Of a stretch of 23,010 bases of DNA, positions 22,837-23,010 are shown piece by piece. This DNA is from JAGXQV01 sp964505475 (lineage in GTDB: Bacteria; Pseudomonadota; Gammaproteobacteria; Burkholderiales; Sulfuricellaceae). A program made the position numbers and the translations under genes. The stretch's first letter is position 1. Each line of letters starts with the position of its first letter. The stretch covers positions 1-23,010 of the forward strand of contig CAZDIJ010000044.1 in NCBI GenBank assembly GCA_964505475.1. Direction: 5' to 3'. Under the pieces are notes generated by a model. That model worked only from the letters and a program-made list of their open reading frames with translations. It had not been told where the DNA came from and searched no databases.

Positions 22837-23010
22837 GTTTTCCTTAAATATTCCAGATTGGGGCGCTTTGAGAGTTTTTTGTGTCTTGACGCATTGCCGC
22901 TTGTATTGGGACGGGTAAGTTTTTTCTCAAGTGTGCCGATATAACTCAACAATGCATCATGCCTCTAAACTATTCTCAGCAAACGTCCACGCCCTCCCTT
23001 GCGCGCATAG
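22837..23010. other. Intergenic region at the right edge; no gene called
   Basis: The 174 bases are more AT-rich than their neighbours. TTGACG occurs once (near 22885) without a matching -10. Two ATGs (22952 and 22959) open frames that stay open to the window edge, but each has fewer than 20 codons and no ribosome binding site. No clear terminator follows cysS. Confidence 0.5.

Noticed and set aside
22952..23010. Start of a new gene at the right edge
   Set aside because: Two overlapping frames are open for fewer than 20 codons with no ribosome binding site, so neither can be preferred.

Overview
The window is GC-rich draft bacterial DNA with two 100-N scaffold gaps near the left end. GlnRS, CysRS, LpxH (a lipid A enzyme), paired cyclophilins, an L,D-transpeptidase and a SPOR-domain protein point to a Gram-negative, most likely a betaproteobacterium. 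This is inferred from gene content and style, not from a marker gene.

Layout. (1) 1-1240: the 3' end of a very repetitive, probably secreted Asp/Ser- and Lys/Ser-rich protein, interrupted by both gaps and closed by a strong intrinsic terminator. (2) 1437-11099: five tightly packed plus-strand genes. They encode a cyanophycin-synthetase-like ATP-grasp/Mur-ligase fusion with a degenerate Mur P-loop, an AMMECR1-like plus alpha/alpha-toroid protein, a Ser/Thr-kinase-like protein with Sel1 repeats, a nucleotidyltransferase plus APH-type kinase fusion, and an exported metzincin protease with an LRR-like tail. Their ends overlap or lie 1-17 bases apart, so they are probably translated together. This is the best candidate for an undescribed system. 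(3) 11121-11289: a symmetric 169-bp palindromic MITE-like element, then more small repeats and a second exported metalloprotease gene (to 12399) whose 5' end may carry a frameshift. (4) 12381-18845, minus strand: a cell-envelope cluster of a TPR protein, an L,D-transpeptidase, periplasmic and cytoplasmic cyclophilins, LpxH and a protein with Sel1 repeats and four SPOR-like repeats. (5) 18940-22836, plus strand: glnS, a Phd/VapC-type toxin-antitoxin pair with a palindromic operator-like site, and cysS. (6) 22837-23010: intergenic, with no gene that can be called.

How the parts may fit together. The five-gene block combines amide-ligase chemistry (ATP-grasp), two kinase-like activities, a nucleotidyl transfer domain, a toroidal enzyme and an exported protease. 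That mix would suit synthesis and processing of a small peptide-like or amino-acid-polymer product, or modification of a protein; the product cannot be read from sequence. The minus-strand cluster concerns peptidoglycan cross-linking and binding, protein folding and lipid A. The tRNA synthetases are housekeeping genes, and the toxin-antitoxin pair looks like an accessory insertion between them.
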